From the NCBI GenBank assembly GCA_021775715.1, contig JAJFHI010000343.1, positions 1-9,795 on the forward strand: a stretch of DNA of 9,795 bases, written 5' to 3'. Position numbers and translations under genes: made by a program. Positions 1 to 6,050 of the stretch are shown here, one piece after another. The stretch's first letter is position 1. Each line of letters opens with the position of its first letter. The notes under the pieces are model-generated. The model was given only the letters and a program-made list of their open reading frames with translations. It did not search any database and was not told the DNA's origin. The stretch comes from Hyphomicrobiaceae bacterium. Lineage in GTDB: Bacteria > Pseudomonadota > Alphaproteobacteria > Rhizobiales > Hyphomicrobiaceae.

Positions 1-951
1 ATGATGGCCAAGCGCGATGTCTGGACCAACATGCTGCGCACAACGGCTGCTTGCACAGCAGCTGCACTCGGTGGGGCAAACGCGCTTTTGGTGCACCCGT
101 TCACATGGCCACTCGGGGCACCGGATGAGTTTGCGCTGCGCATTGCGCGTAACCAACAGATTGTGGCGCAGGAAGAATCGTCGCTCGGACGTGTGGTCGA
201 TCCGGCTGGTGGCTCTTGGTATGTCGAGCAACTGACGGACGCATTGGCAGAAGAGGCCTGGAGCCAATTCCAGGCTATTGAAGGCGAGGGTGGTTTGGTT
301 GCCTCGCTGCGAGCTGGCAAACTGCAGGAGCGTATTGCAGAAACGGCGGCTGCGCGGGCACGTGATATCGCTGTTGGCAAGCAAGCTCTGACAGGGGTTT
401 CTGCATTCCCGCGGCTCGGAGATGACGGCGTTACCGTCACACCGCATGATGGCGTTGGCGATCTCGGCGAAAAAGAACTTGAGCTGCCTCTAACGCCACA
501 CCGCCTGGCCGAACCGTTTGAAGCGTTGCGCGATGCGGTCGATGTTTTTGAAAAATCTTCAGGAGCCAAGCCGCAGGTCTTCGTTGCCAGCATGGGCTCG
601 ATTGCTGAACACAACATCCGGACCACGTGGATCAAGAATTTCATGGCTGCAGGTGGCGTTGAGGCGTTGACCAGCGAGGGCTTTACGATAGCAGACAATG
701 CGGCGGTAGCTTTCACGGAGAGCGGTGCAAAGATCGCATGTATCTGTTCATCAGACGCGGGCTACGAAGCGCACGGTGCGGCAACGGCTGAAGCGTTGAA
801 AACAGCAGGAGCCCAAGCCGTTTTGTTGGCGGGCAAGCCGGGCGACCTGAAACCTAAGTTGGATGCTGCAGGTGTTTCACAGTACCTGGGGGCCGGCCAG
901 GATGCTGTGCAAGTCCTCAACGATTTGCACAAGGCGCTGGGTGTGGCTTAA
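1..951 (+). CDS. mutA: Methylmalonyl-CoA mutase, small (beta) subunit, 3' part
   Basis: This is the C-terminal half of the non-catalytic partner subunit of adenosylcobalamin-dependent methylmalonyl-CoA mutase, which interconverts methylmalonyl-CoA and succinyl-CoA in the cytoplasm. The first ATG is not the gene start: residues 1-35 (MMAKRDVWTNMLR onward) match the interior of the TIM-barrel domain, so roughly the first half of the protein lies outside the window. DPAGGSWYVE at 67-76 is a family signature. A flavodoxin-like cobalamin-binding-type domain occupies about 190-316. Where the large subunit carries the cobalamin-ligating DxHxxG, this protein has A202-E-H-N-I-R207, so the Asp and Gly are missing; this is typical of the small subunit, which does not bind B12. 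The large-subunit gene would be expected nearby but is not in this window. The stop is 21 bp from the end of the opposing gene. Confidence 0.93.
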   Translation: MMAKRDVWTNMLRTTAACTAAALGGANALLVHPFTWPLGAPDEFALRIARNQQIVAQEESSLGRVVDPAGGSWYVEQLTDALAEEAWSQFQAIEGEGGLVASLRAGKLQERIAETAAARARDIAVGKQALTGVSAFPRLGDDGVTVTPHDGVGDLGEKELELPLTPHRLAEPFEALRDAVDVFEKSSGAKPQVFVASMGSIAEHNIRTTWIKNFMAAGGVEALTSEGFTIADNAAVAFTESGAKIACICSSDAGYEAHGAATAEALKTAGAQAVLLAGKPGDLKPKLDAAGVSQYLGAGQDAVQVLNDLHKALGVA

Positions 952-961
952 ACAACAGACT

Positions 962-979
962 GCGTTGGTCGATCAACGC
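962..979. terminator. Possible weak bidirectional hairpin between convergent genes
   Basis: A 6-bp perfect stem (GCGTTG at 962-967 with CAACGC at 974-979) with a 6-nt loop sits between two convergent genes and includes the stop codon of the leftward one. There is no T-run on either side, so it is not a classical intrinsic terminator. The position is the main argument for a role. Confidence 0.25.
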
Positions 980-1740
980 TGAGACGTCTCGACGCTCCTG
1001 TGCCGGACGGCGGCGAATGTCGAGAACCGCGTCGGACTAGGCAAGTTTCGGCGCCTCGAAAGTGCGTTCCTCAAAGCCTCCCCCGTAATCGCTCCAAACT
1101 CCTTGCGCCGTTCGATCACCAGCACAAATGCGTCCCGCCATGTGGTCTGTTTGCTGTCGCATCGCCCACAAGGTTTGTGGTATCGGCCGAGGTTGAGTTC
1201 GTAGATTGGAGTGGTGTTTTTTGGCGCAATCCGCGCCAGCCATTGCCCGGCGATCTCTGCGCGCCGCGCCGCAATCTTCTCGCCCGTCGACTTGCCGGCT
1301 ACATCTGAAACGCTGGCCAGTGCAAAGAGCGTCCGCGCGGCCGAAAGTTTTTTAATCACATCGGACCCAAACAGTGATGCCGGGTCGGAGGCAGGTTGGA
1401 GCGTGCGTGTGCGCGTTGTTAACGCTGGGTTGTCGTCGCCCGCCCAGCGAACGTCGCGGGGCCATATCAAAAATTCAAAGTTGATCTGCCGGCCCTGACT
1501 GTCGATGCCCTCAGCCGTGCGCAACGACACACCGTTGTCCAACAAGCTTTCAAGCGCGAGCGGAAGAGGTGGTGACGACTTGCGCTTCGTTGCAAGGGCG
1601 TCGCGCACCGTCAGCGCAATCACTCCGGCGACAAACAACACGATCAGTGTCACCAGCAGCTCCCGTGTGTGGAAGGCGATTGCCTTTGCGGTGTCAACTA
1701 CTTGTCGGCGTTCTTCAGGTTGTGGCATGGGCGTGATCAT
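973..1740 (-). CDS. Single-pass membrane protein of unknown function
   Basis: I do not recognise the family. The product would be 255 aa, with a short N-terminal cytoplasmic stretch, one strong transmembrane segment at about residues 27-45 (LLVTLIVLFVAGVIALTV), and a soluble, presumably periplasmic, part of about 210 residues. That part contains a CGRC motif (C191, C194) and a stretch KIAARRAEIAGQWLARI (about 155-171) followed by a beta-strand-like YELNLGRY. This faintly recalls OmpA-like peptidoglycan-binding domains, but the resemblance is only suggestive. The reading frame stays open upstream into pth, but that part is a shadow of pth, so I place the start at the ATG at 1740; an ATG at 1728 and a TTG at 1758 are alternatives. 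None has a good Shine-Dalgarno sequence. It lies 43 bp downstream of pth on the same strand, so it is probably co-transcribed. It converges on mutA. Confidence 0.7.
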   Translation of the reverse strand: MITPMPQPEERRQVVDTAKAIAFHTRELLVTLIVLFVAGVIALTVRDALATKRKSSPPLPLALESLLDNGVSLRTAEGIDSQGRQINFEFLIWPRDVRWAGDDNPALTTRTRTLQPASDPASLFGSDVIKKLSAARTLFALASVSDVAGKSTGEKIAARRAEIAGQWLARIAPKNTTPIYELNLGRYHKPCGRCDSKQTTWRDAFVLVIERRKEFGAITGEALRNALSRRRNLPSPTRFSTFAAVRHRSVETSQR

Positions 1741-1783
1741 ATCGCCGATGAGCGCCAAGAGGGTGGCCAGCCTGTCACGGTGG

Positions 1784-2542
1784 TTATTTGTCTTTCGGTC
1801 CCCGACCTTCGAGCCACTTCTTAAGGTTGTCGGCGAGCGCTGATTGCCGTTTGCCTGTACGTTCACCAGCAGGATGGCGAGCCTGGCGCACGGGTTTGCC
1901 AGTGGTTCTCGTCGCTGGGCGCGTGGCTTGTGCGGGATTGACAGTCGCGCCTTTGGATTTCTTATCCGGCATCTGAGCGTCGATTGTGCGTGCGACGTCG
2001 CCAGAAAAGCGGGCCGCGTCATCGGCCAGAAGTTGCGGCGTTGCGCTGGTGATGGCGTTGAGCAACGGGTCGAGCCACTCGTGGTCGGCCTTGGAAAAGT
2101 TATTGAGTACGTAGTTGGCAACCTGATCTTTGCGGCCTGGGTGCCCGACGCCGATGCGCACGCGCACGTAGTCGTTATCCAAATGGGCGGTGATGGATCT
2201 CAAACCATTGTGGCCGGCGTTTCCGCCACCCGTCTTGACCTTCAGCTTGCCGGGGGCCAGATCAATCTCATCGTAAAACACAATCACGTCCTGCGGCGCG
2301 ATCTTGAGAAAACGAGCGGCCTCGCCAACGGAACGTCCACTGTCATTCATGTAAGTCTGAGGTTTGAGCAACAGAACGCGTTCGTTTCCGACACGGCCAT
2401 CAATAGCCAAACCCTGAAAGCGGCGCCGCCAGTTTGTCAGGTTGTGGGCGTCAGCCAGCCGGTCGAGCGCCATAAACCCGACATTGTGTCGATGTCCAGC
2501 GTATTCGCCACCAGGATTTCCAAGTCCGACTAAGAGTTTCAT
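1784..2542 (-). CDS. pth: Peptidyl-tRNA hydrolase
   Basis: Pth cleaves the ester bond of peptidyl-tRNAs that drop off stalled ribosomes, recycling tRNA in the cytoplasm. The family's active-site residues are all present: N9 in GLGNPG, H19 in HRHNVGF, N66 in QTYMNDSG, D91 in YDEIDLAPGK and N112 in GGNAGHNGLRS, matching E. coli N10, H20, N68, D93 and N114. The core ends near residue 190. A tail of about 60 residues rich in Lys, Arg, Thr and Ala follows (252 aa against about 194 in E. coli); such basic tails are common in alphaproteobacterial Pth. The gene follows rplY, a widely conserved order. The ATG at 2542 begins exactly at the family N-terminus MKLLVGLGNPG but has no recognisable Shine-Dalgarno sequence. 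The start is only 33 bp past the T-run of the rplY terminator, so expression depends on read-through or on a promoter I cannot identify. Confidence 0.97.
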   Translation of the reverse strand: MKLLVGLGNPGGEYAGHRHNVGFMALDRLADAHNLTNWRRRFQGLAIDGRVGNERVLLLKPQTYMNDSGRSVGEAARFLKIAPQDVIVFYDEIDLAPGKLKVKTGGGNAGHNGLRSITAHLDNDYVRVRIGVGHPGRKDQVANYVLNNFSKADHEWLDPLLNAITSATPQLLADDAARFSGDVARTIDAQMPDKKSKGATVNPAQATRPATRTTGKPVRQARHPAGERTGKRQSALADNLKKWLEGRGPKDK

Positions 2543-2575
2543 GTGGGTGTTTTATGTGAAGTTTTATATTGAGGC

Positions 2576-2609
2576 AAAAAAAAGCGACCTTGGATAAATC
2601 CAAGGCCGC
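2576..2609 (-). terminator. Intrinsic terminator after rplY
   Basis: Read on the minus strand, a perfect 7-8 bp stem (CCTTGGAT/ATCCAAGG, 2605 to 2588) is extended past one mismatch by three more pairs (2609-2607 with 2586-2584). It is followed directly by eight T residues (2583-2576). This is a textbook Rho-independent terminator 26 bp after the rplY stop. It lies inside what would otherwise be an rplY-pth operon, so it probably sets the ratio of the two transcripts. Confidence 0.9.
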
Positions 2610-2634
2610 CGCAAATGCTGGTGTTCTAAAACAC

Positions 2635-3306
2635 CTACTCTTCTTTTTTCTCTTCTTCCGGAGCGACTTCGGTACCGGCGTCGGCACTGGCTTCTGCTGC
2701 GGCTGCTTCTTCTGCCGCATCGTCTGCCGTGTCTTTGCCACCGCGGCTCTGGATCGTCGCCAGAGTAAAGTCGCGGTCGTCGATAACCGGTTTCACACCG
2801 TCAGGCAATGTGATCGCCGAGACGTGGATGGTCTCGCCGATGTCACGGCCATCCATGTCAATAACGAATTCCTGCGGAATGTCATCGAACGGGCAGGTAA
2901 CTTCGATTTCGTGGCGAACCATGTTGAGAATGCCGCCGCGCTTCAATCCTGGCGATTTCTCTTCATTGATAACGTGGATGGCAACTTCAACGGTTACGCG
3001 GCCGTCGGCGGCAATGCGCATGAAGTCTGCGTGCAGCGGCGCGTCTGTTACGGGATGAAGCTGGAAGTCGCGCGGGATTACGAGCCTCTTTTGGCCTGCC
3101 ACGTCGATCTCAATGACGGTCGATGACAGATTGCCTTTGAAATACTCGACAGCGAATGTCTGATAGTCCAAACAAATCGATTCCGCTGGTTCTTTGTTGC
3201 CGTAGATAACGGCTGGTAACTTTCCTTCACGGCGTACATGACGTGCGGCCCCCTTGCCGACACGTTCGCGCACCGTGGCAGAGAGCGAAATGCGCTCTTG
3301 AGCCAT
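2635..3306 (-). CDS. rplY: 50S ribosomal protein L25 / general stress protein Ctc
   Basis: L25 binds 5S rRNA in the large ribosomal subunit. The 223-residue product is the long Ctc/TL5 form. The N-terminal 5S rRNA-binding L25 domain spans about residues 5-93, with VGKGAARHVRREGKLPAVIYG near the start and the conserved FQLHPVTDAPLHADFMRI around 80-98. A second beta domain (TL5-type) covers about 100-185. The tail after about 190 is almost entirely Ala, Asp and Glu, as in many alphaproteobacterial homologues. The ATG at 3306 is preceded by AGGAGA at good spacing (seen at 3312-3317 on the other strand), and the protein begins with the family's MAQ-type N-terminus. The gene is followed by an intrinsic terminator and then pth, and preceded by a leader with strong secondary-structure potential. 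Confidence 0.97.
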   Translation of the reverse strand: MAQERISLSATVRERVGKGAARHVRREGKLPAVIYGNKEPAESICLDYQTFAVEYFKGNLSSTVIEIDVAGQKRLVIPRDFQLHPVTDAPLHADFMRIAADGRVTVEVAIHVINEEKSPGLKRGGILNMVRHEIEVTCPFDDIPQEFVIDMDGRDIGETIHVSAITLPDGVKPVIDDRDFTLATIQSRGGKDTADDAAEEAAAAEASADAGTEVAPEEEKKEE

Positions 3307-3310
3307 GGGT

Positions 3311-3317
3311 GTCTCCT
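3311..3317 (-). promoter_or_regulatory. rplY ribosome binding site
   Basis: The minus strand reads TTAGGAGACACCCATG: an AGGAGA Shine-Dalgarno six bases before the ATG. It lies directly after the T-run of a hairpin (3321-3342), so leader structure could control access to it. Confidence 0.8.
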
Positions 3318-3320
3318 AAT

Positions 3321-3342
3321 AAAAACGGCCCCATGCCGGCCG
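3321..3342 (-). promoter_or_regulatory. Terminator-like hairpin in the rplY leader
   Basis: Read on the minus strand, CGGCC (3342-3338) pairs with GGCCG (3330-3326) across a 7-nt loop, followed by five T residues (3325-3321). It ends about 15 nt before the rplY ATG, where an attenuator or a ribosome-binding-site sequestering element would sit. The stem is short, so termination may be weak. GTGCCC (3347-3342) next to it can alternatively pair with the upstream GGGCAC (3384-3379), which would offer a competing fold. This is inference from base pairing only. Confidence 0.45.
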
Positions 3343-3352
3343 GGCACGGAAG

Positions 3353-3440
3353 CCATTGACCGAATGGTGCCTCCAAGGGTGCCCCATCCAGGTCCGGCGA
3401 TGGCCGGACGGGGCTGTATACCCAGGGTTGTGGCCAATGG
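3353..3440 (-). ncRNA. Candidate structured 5' leader of rplY
   Basis: Read on the minus strand, three nested helices can form. The outer one pairs CCATTGGCC (3440-3432) with GGTCAATGG (3361-3353), nine pairs with one G-U. Inside, GCCCC (3414-3410) pairs with GGGGC (3385-3381). Stacked on that is a perfect 7-bp hairpin, GTCCGGC/GCCGGAC (3409-3403 with 3398-3392) with a 4-nt loop, leaving a 6-nt bulge on one side. I do not recognise a known riboswitch. Ribosomal-protein leaders that bind their own product are common in bacteria, so an L25-responsive leader is one possibility. A TATGAT at 3498-3493 is a possible -10 upstream but lacks a good -35. Confidence 0.45.
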
Positions 3441-3645
3441 AAAGGGGAATTTCGCGTGAGGCGGCAATTGCCTCCAAAATTAACGCGTACACATCATAAA
3501 TGTCGGACTCTCTGTCGTTGGATCTTGGTGGTTTTGCCTGCCTAATGTCAATTTTTTGAGACCGGCCGAATGGTTCATCGACGTGGCACGGAGCGCGGGT
3601 TATTCTGCCGTATTAACAACTCAAGGCAAATCTGGGGGAAGCGAC
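3441..3645. other. Divergent intergenic region, rplY / DoxX
   Basis: The stretch outside the structured leader holds no convincing gene. A TTG-started extension of the DoxX frame to 3556 is open but not homologous in character. TTGACA occurs on the minus strand (3551-3546) without a matching -10, and TATGAT occurs at 3498-3493 without a matching -35. GGCAATTGCC (inside 3460-3475) is a short palindrome. The promoters of both flanking genes should lie here. Confidence 0.4.
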
Positions 3646-4029
3646 ATGTTGGCAGGTTGGGAACCACGAATTTTGAGCGTTTTGCGGATCGTATCCGGTC
3701 TGCTGTTCTTACTTCACGGAACACAGAAACTTATTGGTATCCCGACTCCGACGCGCGGAATGCCTGAGATGTACACTTTGATGTGGAGTGCAGGAGTTCT
3801 GGAGGTTGTCGGTGGCGCTTTGCTGATTATCGGCCTGTTCACGCGCCCGGTTGCATTTGTGCTTTCGGGTATGATGGCCGTTGCCTATTTCATGGCGCAC
3901 GCACCACAGGATCTCTTCCCGACGCTTAACGGTGGCGATGCCGCGATCCTGTTCAGCTTTATCTTCTTGTACCTGTTCGTCGCCGGCGGCGGGTCGTGGA
4001 GCGTTGATCGGATGATGTCGCGGGATTAA
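3646..4029 (+). CDS. DoxX family integral membrane protein
   Basis: This is a 127-residue inner-membrane protein of the DoxX family. Members have four transmembrane helices and mostly unassigned roles, with some linked to redox or sulfur metabolism. Helices are visible at about 9-27, 46-64, 68-86 and 98-115. HGTQKL at 24-29 in the first helix, the GVLEVVGGALLIIGLFTRP stretch at 50-68 and the FPTLNGGDAAILFSF segment before the last helix are characteristic. The ATG at 3646 is chosen because GGGGGA (3634-3639) precedes it at a 6-base spacing and the first helix begins right after it. The stop TAA shares bases 4026-4029 with the stop of the opposing manC, so the two genes end back to back with no room for a separate terminator. 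Confidence 0.9.
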   Translation: MLAGWEPRILSVLRIVSGLLFLLHGTQKLIGIPTPTRGMPEMYTLMWSAGVLEVVGGALLIIGLFTRPVAFVLSGMMAVAYFMAHAPQDLFPTLNGGDAAILFSFIFLYLFVAGGGSWSVDRMMSRD

Positions 4030-5084
4030 GTCGCGTCGCGGGCCTTCACAGCTTCAATCACCTGTTTCACTGATTCTGACTTCTCGCGCGTTGTGACGAG
4101 TACGGCGTCAGGTGTCGTGACGACGACAACATTGTTGAGGCCTGAGACGGCGGTGACGATATTGTCTGTGCTGCGGACAAGGCAATCGATGGCATTAAGG
4201 CACACGGCCTTGCCGGACACGGCATTGCCATTGGCGTCCTTGTCGGACAACGTCCAAACGGCATCCCAACTGCCAATATCCGACCAGCCGAAGCTTGCCG
4301 GGATAACGGCTGCGCGGCTGGTCTTTTCCATCACTGCATAGTCGATTGAGATTTTGGGCACTTTGATGAAATCGGCTTCGGATAGTCGAAGGAAGTCTGC
4401 ATCCGCGGCGGCATTGGTGATGGCGGCGTCTGCCGCATCGGCGATTTCGCGAGCATGATGTTTGATCTCGCCCAGCATCACGTCTGCCTGAAACATGAAG
4501 TTGCCGCTGTTCCAAAGATAACCTTTGGAGAGGTATGTTTCAGCCGTTGCGACATTCGGTTTTTCAATGAATGCTGCGAGAGAAAATGCATCCGTTCCAG
4601 GAATTGGGTCGCCGGGTTGGAGATAACCGTAACCGGTAGCGGGATGTGTCGGCTCAATTCCGAATGTCACGATTTGGCCAGTGCGGGCAACTTCCAGCGC
4701 GCTGCGGCATGTTTTGTGGAACGCAGGCACATCGGTCACTGAATGATCTGCGGCAAGCACCAACGCGACCGCATCCTCTGTTCGTGTACGTGCCCTGATG
4801 GCTGCAACGGCGACGGCGGCGGCGCTGTCGCGTGCGATCGGCTCCAGCACGATCTCGCAATCAATGCCAAGAGCACGCGCTTGTTCGGCGACGACAAAAC
4901 GAAATCGATCGTTGGTCACGATCATCGGTTTGTCAAAAAGATCAGCAACTGAAAGACGGGCAAGTGTGTCTTGGAAGGTTGAATGCGCACCGAACAACGG
5001 CATGAACTGCTTTGGCATCTCGTCGCGTGATGCCGGCCAAAGCCGGGTGCCGGAACCACCACACATGATGACAGGAATGATCAT
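4026..5084 (-). CDS. manC: Mannose-1-phosphate guanylyltransferase (GDP-mannose pyrophosphorylase)
   Basis: This enzyme converts mannose-1-phosphate and GTP to GDP-mannose and pyrophosphate in the cytoplasm, feeding mannose, fucose or rhamnose into surface polysaccharides. The 352-residue product shows the nucleotidyltransferase fold: GGSGTRLWP at 9-17 with PKQF at 24-27 (nucleotide and pyrophosphate binding), LEPIARDSAAA at 80-90, AADH at 111-114, FIEKP at 172-176, NSGNF at 192-196, SIDYAVMEK at 246-254 and FGWSDIGSW at 265-273. It lacks the C-terminal cupin phosphomannose-isomerase domain of the bifunctional AlgA type (about 480 aa), so it is the monofunctional form. I chose the ATG at 5084; in-frame GTG (5090) and TTG (5093) lie just upstream, and GGTGA overlapping them could serve as Shine-Dalgarno. 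No other polysaccharide gene is in the window, so the end product is unknown. Confidence 0.94.
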   Translation of the reverse strand: MIIPVIMCGGSGTRLWPASRDEMPKQFMPLFGAHSTFQDTLARLSVADLFDKPMIVTNDRFRFVVAEQARALGIDCEIVLEPIARDSAAAVAVAAIRARTRTEDAVALVLAADHSVTDVPAFHKTCRSALEVARTGQIVTFGIEPTHPATGYGYLQPGDPIPGTDAFSLAAFIEKPNVATAETYLSKGYLWNSGNFMFQADVMLGEIKHHAREIADAADAAITNAAADADFLRLSEADFIKVPKISIDYAVMEKTSRAAVIPASFGWSDIGSWDAVWTLSDKDANGNAVSGKAVCLNAIDCLVRSTDNIVTAVSGLNNVVVVTTPDAVLVTTREKSESVKQVIEAVKARDAT

Positions 5085-5240
5085 TTTCACCAATGTCCGT
5101 TCTTTGCAGTTGCGCGCACGCTAGGCGTACTGACCTGTATTGATGAATTTGCGTGATTTGTACAGACGGCTGGCGTCAATTCACGTCTCGTGCGAGTTGT
5201 TGAATTTGGCACACTTGGCGGGGGGCGATTGCGACGACAC

Positions 5241-6038
5241 ATGACGGATTTTGAGGCCATAGACCCTAACGTTGAGACGGAGGTTCAGGCGCAGCTTGAT
5301 CGCATCGAAGCTGAGAGTGACGTGTGCATTCTGTTTGCGATTGAGTCGGGCAGCCGCGCCTGGGGCTTTCCATCTCCTGACAGCGATTACGATGTCCGCT
5401 TTGTCTATGTGCACAAACCGGATTGGTATTTGACGATCGAAAATCGCCGCGATGTGATCGAGCTGCCAATTTCGGATGACCTCGATATAAATGGTTGGGA
5501 TCTGCGCAAGGCGCTACAACTTTTGCTGAAAGCCAATCCAGTGTTGCTGGAATGGTTGCGCTCGCCGATTGTCTATCGCGCAGATGAGACTGCTGTGACA
5601 GAGCTTGCAGCTTTGGCTGAAACAATCTCTCACCAACGAGCTTCGCTCTATCATTACTTGAGTATCGCGAAATCGAATTACGACAACGCTATTGTCTCCA
5701 AGTCGGAAGTGAAGCTTAAAAAGTATCTCTATGCGATGCGCCCGGCGCTGGCATTGCGCTGGCTACGTATGACGCCCGATCGTCCATTGCCGATGGCGCT
5801 GGGTGATTTGCGCGCCGGTGTTGATCTCGATGTGGATCTGGACGTTGTGCTCGATACGTTGTTGGCAAAAAAGGCGCAGACAAAAGAGCTGGGTGTCGGC
5901 CCTGCGATTCCAGAGCTTAATGCATTCATCGCCGATGAGATTGGTCGCGCGGAAGTGGACATTGGTGAGCGGCCGCCTGCCACATCAGCCGAATGGGAAG
6001 CCGCCGATATTTTGTTTCGCAAGCTTGTTAAAGGCTGA
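5241..6038 (+). CDS. RlaP/YcgL-type nucleotidyltransferase (polymerase beta superfamily)
   Basis: The 265-residue product belongs to the predicted nucleotidyltransferases of the YcgL/RlaP group (COG3541). ESGSRAWGFPSPDSDYDVRF at 35-54 contains the superfamily signature: G37-S38 followed by D49-x-D51, the metal-binding pair. DLDINGWDLRKAL at 80-92 and NPVLLEWLRSPIVY at 99-112 are also typical; D82 is a candidate third carboxylate. The C-terminal half (about 130-265) is predicted helical, with a short DLDVDLDVVLD repeat. RlaP proteins were proposed from comparative genomics to take part in RNA repair next to RNA ligases; no ligase is visible here, so the substrate is unknown. The ATG at 5241 fits the family N-terminus; an in-frame GTG at 5190 would add 17 unlikely residues. 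No strong Shine-Dalgarno precedes either start. The gene is divergent from manC and ends 6 bp from the opposing gene. Confidence 0.9.
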   Translation: MTDFEAIDPNVETEVQAQLDRIEAESDVCILFAIESGSRAWGFPSPDSDYDVRFVYVHKPDWYLTIENRRDVIELPISDDLDINGWDLRKALQLLLKANPVLLEWLRSPIVYRADETAVTELAALAETISHQRASLYHYLSIAKSNYDNAIVSKSEVKLKKYLYAMRPALALRWLRMTPDRPLPMALGDLRAGVDLDVDLDVVLDTLLAKKAQTKELGVGPAIPELNAFIADEIGRAEVDIGERPPATSAEWEAADILFRKLVKG

Positions 6039-6050
6039 CTTCGTTCAGTC
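6033..6050. terminator. Possible hairpin spanning two convergent stop codons
   Basis: GGCTGA (6033-6038) can pair with TCAGTC (6045-6050), six pairs with one G-U, across CTTCGT, which contains a UUCG tetraloop. The stems contain the stop codons of both flanking genes. Only a short GTTT follows, so any terminator activity would be modest. It could be coincidence. Confidence 0.3.

Noticed and set aside
1741..2121. Upstream extension of the 973-1740 gene by 127 codons
   Set aside because: It overlaps the 3' part of pth in another frame, and its composition (Arg, Pro, Ser, Thr-rich) is that of a shadow frame.
1844..2533. A 229-codon frame on the plus strand
   Set aside because: It lies entirely antisense to pth, whose active-site motifs are intact; the frame has no domain character and no ribosome binding site.
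2569..3126. A 185-codon plus-strand frame with a hydrophobic Phe-rich segment
   Set aside because: It is antisense to rplY; the Phe run comes from the Glu-rich tail codons read backwards.
3392..3409. The GATG loop hairpin as part of a fluoride riboswitch on the plus strand
   Set aside because: The GGCGATGGCC stretch looks superficially similar, but the rest of the conserved fluoride-aptamer core is absent, and the downstream plus-strand gene is DoxX, not a fluoride exporter.
5818..5853. A short GAT/CTC/GTG repeat in the nucleotidyltransferase gene
   Set aside because: It simply encodes an Asp-Leu-Asp-Val pattern within the reading frame and is too short and imperfect to be a functional DNA repeat.
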